Shown: positions 6,016-7,949 of the stretch, in pieces | Layout: each line of letters opens with the position of its first letter | Position numbering within the stretch: position 1 is the first letter of the stretch | Assembly (NCBI GenBank): GCA_964641895.1 | Contig: CAZXLA010000177.1 | Coordinates: forward strand, 1-7,949 | Length of the DNA: 7,949 nt | DNA from: UBA2421 sp964641895 | GTDB lineage: Bacteria > Planctomycetota > Phycisphaerae > Tepidisphaerales > Tepidisphaeraceae | Direction: 5' to 3' | Notes under the pieces: generated by a model | What the model was told of the DNA's origin: nothing | The model's database searches: none | The model's input: only the letters and a program-made list of their open reading frames with translations | Translations under genes and position numbers: made by a program

Positions 6016-7166
6016 GCCTGCTCGCTGCGGAAACCTCCCGACAACGCATCGATCGCCCAGCGGCGATCGCGCGATCGCTTCTGCCGCTGGCCGGCATTGT
6101 CATCGGCGCACTGCTCATTCATGGCGCGGGCGCATCGCTCGGTCAGTACCCTAGCCGAGTCATGCTCGACTGCGGCGTGGCCATCATCGCCGCCGTCTCG
6201 CTCACCATCGTCAACGGTTTTACCGGGCAGTTCTCCATCGGCCATGCCGCATTCATTGCCATCGGCGGATACACCGCCGGGTTCTGCACCTATTACTTCG
6301 CGCTGTCGCGCGGCATTGATCCGGGCGGCGTCAACGCTTCGCTGCTCGGTGGCCCCCAATGGGTGATGGCGGCCGCATGCATTCTGGCGGGTATTGTTGC
6401 GGCGGGCATCGGGTGGATTGTCGGGCTGCCGTCGCTGCGCCTACGCGGCGATTACCTGGCGATCGTCACGCTTGGGTTTGGCGAAATCGTCCGCGTGCTG
6501 ATTCAACAAACCGCGCCGCAGATCGACAGCGCCGCAGAGTTCCGGCAGACAGGTTGGATCGCCGCGCTGCTCCCCCCCGCCGTCGGCGGCAGCTTGGGCT
6601 TGAGCGACACGCCCAAAACCACCAACCTGTTTTGGCTTTTCATCGCCGTCGGCATCTGTCTGCTGTTTGCGTTCCGGTTGAAGTACAGCAGCCTCGGGCG
6701 CGCGCTCATCAGCATTCGCGAGGATGAAATCGCCGCCGAGGCAATGGGCGTCAACGTGACGAAACTCAAGGTGCGGGCGTTTGTCTTTGCGGCATTCTTC
6801 GCCGGGGTTGCCGGCGCGCTTTGCGCCCACATTCCCGGCGTGCCCATGAACCCCGCCGACGCAGGCTTTCAGCGCAGCTTTGATATCGTCATGATGGTCG
6901 TGCTCGGCGGGCTAGGATCAATCAGCGGCGCAACCGTCGCCGCAATTTTAATTACACTGATCACCGCCTTCACCCTGGCGCTGGCAAAGTACGATCTGCT
7001 GCAATACCGAATGCCGGTCTTCGCGATCCTGCTCATTCTGATGATGATCTTCCGCCCGCGTGGCATCTTCGGTTTGAACGAGATTTGGGATTGGTTGCCG
7101 GGCTTCCGCCGAAAACGCAATTTGCTTGAGAAACAGCGCGGGTTCGACGTGGAGGAGAAGGCATGA
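6012..7166 (+). CDS. livM: Branched-chain amino acid ABC transporter permease
   Basis: A 384-residue inner-membrane subunit, within the range of the LivM family, that pairs with LivH to form the translocation pore. It starts at TTG, overlapping the livH stop as TTGA. Family signatures in order: NGFTGQFSIGHAAFIAIGGY (68-87), GLPSLRLRGDYLAIVTLGFG (138-157), the cytoplasmic ATPase-coupling loop GRALISIREDEIAAEAMGVN (229-248), VVLGGLGSISGA (296-307) and FRPRGIFG (347-354). Hydrophobic segments lie at about 22-38, 49-66, 76-96, 117-138, 150-165, 206-221, 254-274, 291-325 and 334-347. The N-terminus is a charged cytoplasmic leader of about 20 residues and the C-terminus is basic, then acidic. It contains a perfect 16-bp palindrome at 6063-6078. 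It overlaps livG by 4 nt (ATGA). Confidence 0.93.
   Translation: MSLLAAETSRQRIDRPAAIARSLLPLAGIVIGALLIHGAGASLGQYPSRVMLDCGVAIIAAVSLTIVNGFTGQFSIGHAAFIAIGGYTAGFCTYYFALSRGIDPGGVNASLLGGPQWVMAAACILAGIVAAGIGWIVGLPSLRLRGDYLAIVTLGFGEIVRVLIQQTAPQIDSAAEFRQTGWIAALLPPAVGGSLGLSDTPKTTNLFWLFIAVGICLLFAFRLKYSSLGRALISIREDEIAAEAMGVNVTKLKVRAFVFAAFFAGVAGALCAHIPGVPMNPADAGFQRSFDIVMMVVLGGLGSISGATVAAILITLITAFTLALAKYDLLQYRMPVFAILLILMMIFRPRGIFGLNEIWDWLPGFRRKRNLLEKQRGFDVEEKA
7151..7161 (+). promoter_or_regulatory. Strong ribosome binding site of livG
   Basis: GGAGGAGAAGG lies at the 3' end of livM, with the GGAGG core 7 nt before the ATG at 7163. It is the strongest Shine-Dalgarno in the operon, suggesting efficient initiation of the ATPase in addition to coupling from livM. 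Confidence 0.8.
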
Positions 7167-7948
7167 CCGCCCCGCTGCTCGCCCCACTGCTCAACGTCGA
7201 AGCCATCGGCATCAGCTTCGGCGGACTGAAAGCCGTCCAGAGCTTCACCCTGAAGATTCCGCGCGGCGGCCTGCACGGGCTGATCGGTCCCAACGGCGCG
7301 GGCAAGACCACCGTGTTCAACCTGCTGACCGGCGTGTATGTGCCGCAAACCGGATCGATCGAACTCGACGGCACTAAACTCATCGGCAAAAAAACCTATC
7401 AGATCGCCGCGGCGGGGTTGAGCCGAACCTTTCAGAACATCCGGCTGTTTCCTGACCTTTCGGTGATCGACAACGTGCGCCTCGGCATGCACCTGCGCGG
7501 CCGACATACGCTTCGCGACACGCTGCTGCGCACGTTCACGTTCGCGAGGCAGGAACAGGCCATCGAAGATCGCGCCATGGAGCTGCTGCGCCTGTTTGAC
7601 CTCGAAGCACGGTCCGAAGAATACGCCCGCAATCTCCCCTACGGCGATCAGCGCCGCCTGGAGATCATCCGCGCGCTGGCCACCGAGCCGAAGCTCATCC
7701 TACTGGACGAACCCGCCGCCGGCATGAACCCGGCGGAAAAGAACGATCTGGCCAAATCCATCGAGCAAATCCGCGAGAAATTCGGTCTCACCGTTTTGCT
7801 CATCGAGCACGATATGGGATTGGTCATGGATATTTGCGAGAGAATCACCGTCCTCGATTACGGCCAAACCATCGCCGAAGGCACGCCGGATGAGATACAA
7901 TCGAATCCAAAGGTGATTGAGGCGTATCTGGGTGAAGAAGTGAAGTGA
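7163..7948 (+). CDS. livG: Branched-chain amino acid ABC transporter ATP-binding protein
   Basis: A complete 261-residue cytoplasmic ATPase of the LivG/BraF type. Motifs are all intact: Walker A GPNGAGKTT (42-50), Q-loop RTFQNIRLF (88-96, Q91), the family form of the ABC signature LPYGDQRRLEI (158-168), Walker B LILLDEPAAGMNP (178-190, with E183 as the catalytic base) and H-loop IEHDM (H216). The C-terminal TPDEIQSNPKVIEAYLG (241-257) is the usual LivG ending. LivG pairs with LivF to power uptake through LivH and LivM. The start is ATG at 7163, overlapping the livM stop. The stop is TGA at 7946-7948, and a GTG at 7945 could begin livF by another 4-nt overlap, but only 5 nt of it would be in the window. 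Confidence 0.95.
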   Translation: MTAPLLAPLLNVEAIGISFGGLKAVQSFTLKIPRGGLHGLIGPNGAGKTTVFNLLTGVYVPQTGSIELDGTKLIGKKTYQIAAAGLSRTFQNIRLFPDLSVIDNVRLGMHLRGRHTLRDTLLRTFTFARQEQAIEDRAMELLRLFDLEARSEEYARNLPYGDQRRLEIIRALATEPKLILLDEPAAGMNPAEKNDLAKSIEQIREKFGLTVLLIEHDMGLVMDICERITVLDYGQTIAEGTPDEIQSNPKVIEAYLGEEVK

Positions 7949-7949
7949 G

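Noticed and set aside
3433..7948. Urea (Urt) transporter instead of a branched-chain amino acid transporter
   Set aside because: UrtA is normally longer, and the length gain in UrtB is typically N-terminal, whereas here it is internal; the binding protein reads as LivK/BraC type. Substrate is still unproven.
1..7949. CRISPR arrays, tRNA or rRNA genes, insertion sequences, phage genes
   Set aside because: No regularly spaced repeats, tRNA-like folds, transposase motifs or terminal inverted repeats were seen by eye.

Overview
The window looks like a chromosomal segment from a planctomycete, most likely of the Phycisphaerae type. The best clue is the large secreted protein at 480-3134. It combines a Gly/Thr/Asn-rich beta-strand-repeat body, two dockerin-like EF-hand repeats and a C-terminal PEP-CTERM sorting tail, an architecture familiar from Planctomycetota. 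The DNA is GC-rich with G/C-biased third codon positions. The taxon is an inference from architecture; there is no marker gene here.

Layout. At the left edge (1-208, minus strand) lies the 5' part of a gene for an exported protein that runs off the window. A 271-bp divergent intergenic region (209-479) holds a tandem 10-bp direct repeat. The PEP-CTERM/dockerin protein follows (480-3134) and is closed by a near-perfect intrinsic terminator (3172-3203). After a second intergenic region with a weak promoter candidate and a 24-bp dyad (3387-3410), a branched-chain amino acid (HAAT-family) ABC importer operon begins and fills the rest of the window in the order livK (3433-4572), livH (4666-6015), livM (6012-7166), livG (7163-7948). 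The second ATPase gene, livF, is expected immediately beyond the right edge.

How the operon works. LivK is the periplasmic binding protein, LivH and LivM are the two membrane subunits, and LivG is one of the two ATPases. livH/livM and livM/livG overlap by 4 nt and share the same GGAGAAGG-N-start junction, so the three are probably translationally coupled. livK is separated from livH by 93 nt that form a long imperfect hairpin built from 8-nt periodic sequence. This could set a high livK to low livHMG expression ratio.

Most unusual points: LivH is about 450 residues instead of about 300 because of a large predicted periplasmic insertion between two membrane helices; livH starts at GTG with no Shine-Dalgarno and a pyrimidine-rich, 16S-3'-end-like leader; the hairpin between livK and livH; and a superrepeat of about 242 residues in the PEP-CTERM protein. 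I did not find a clearly new multi-gene system. The LivH insertion is the best candidate for something undescribed.
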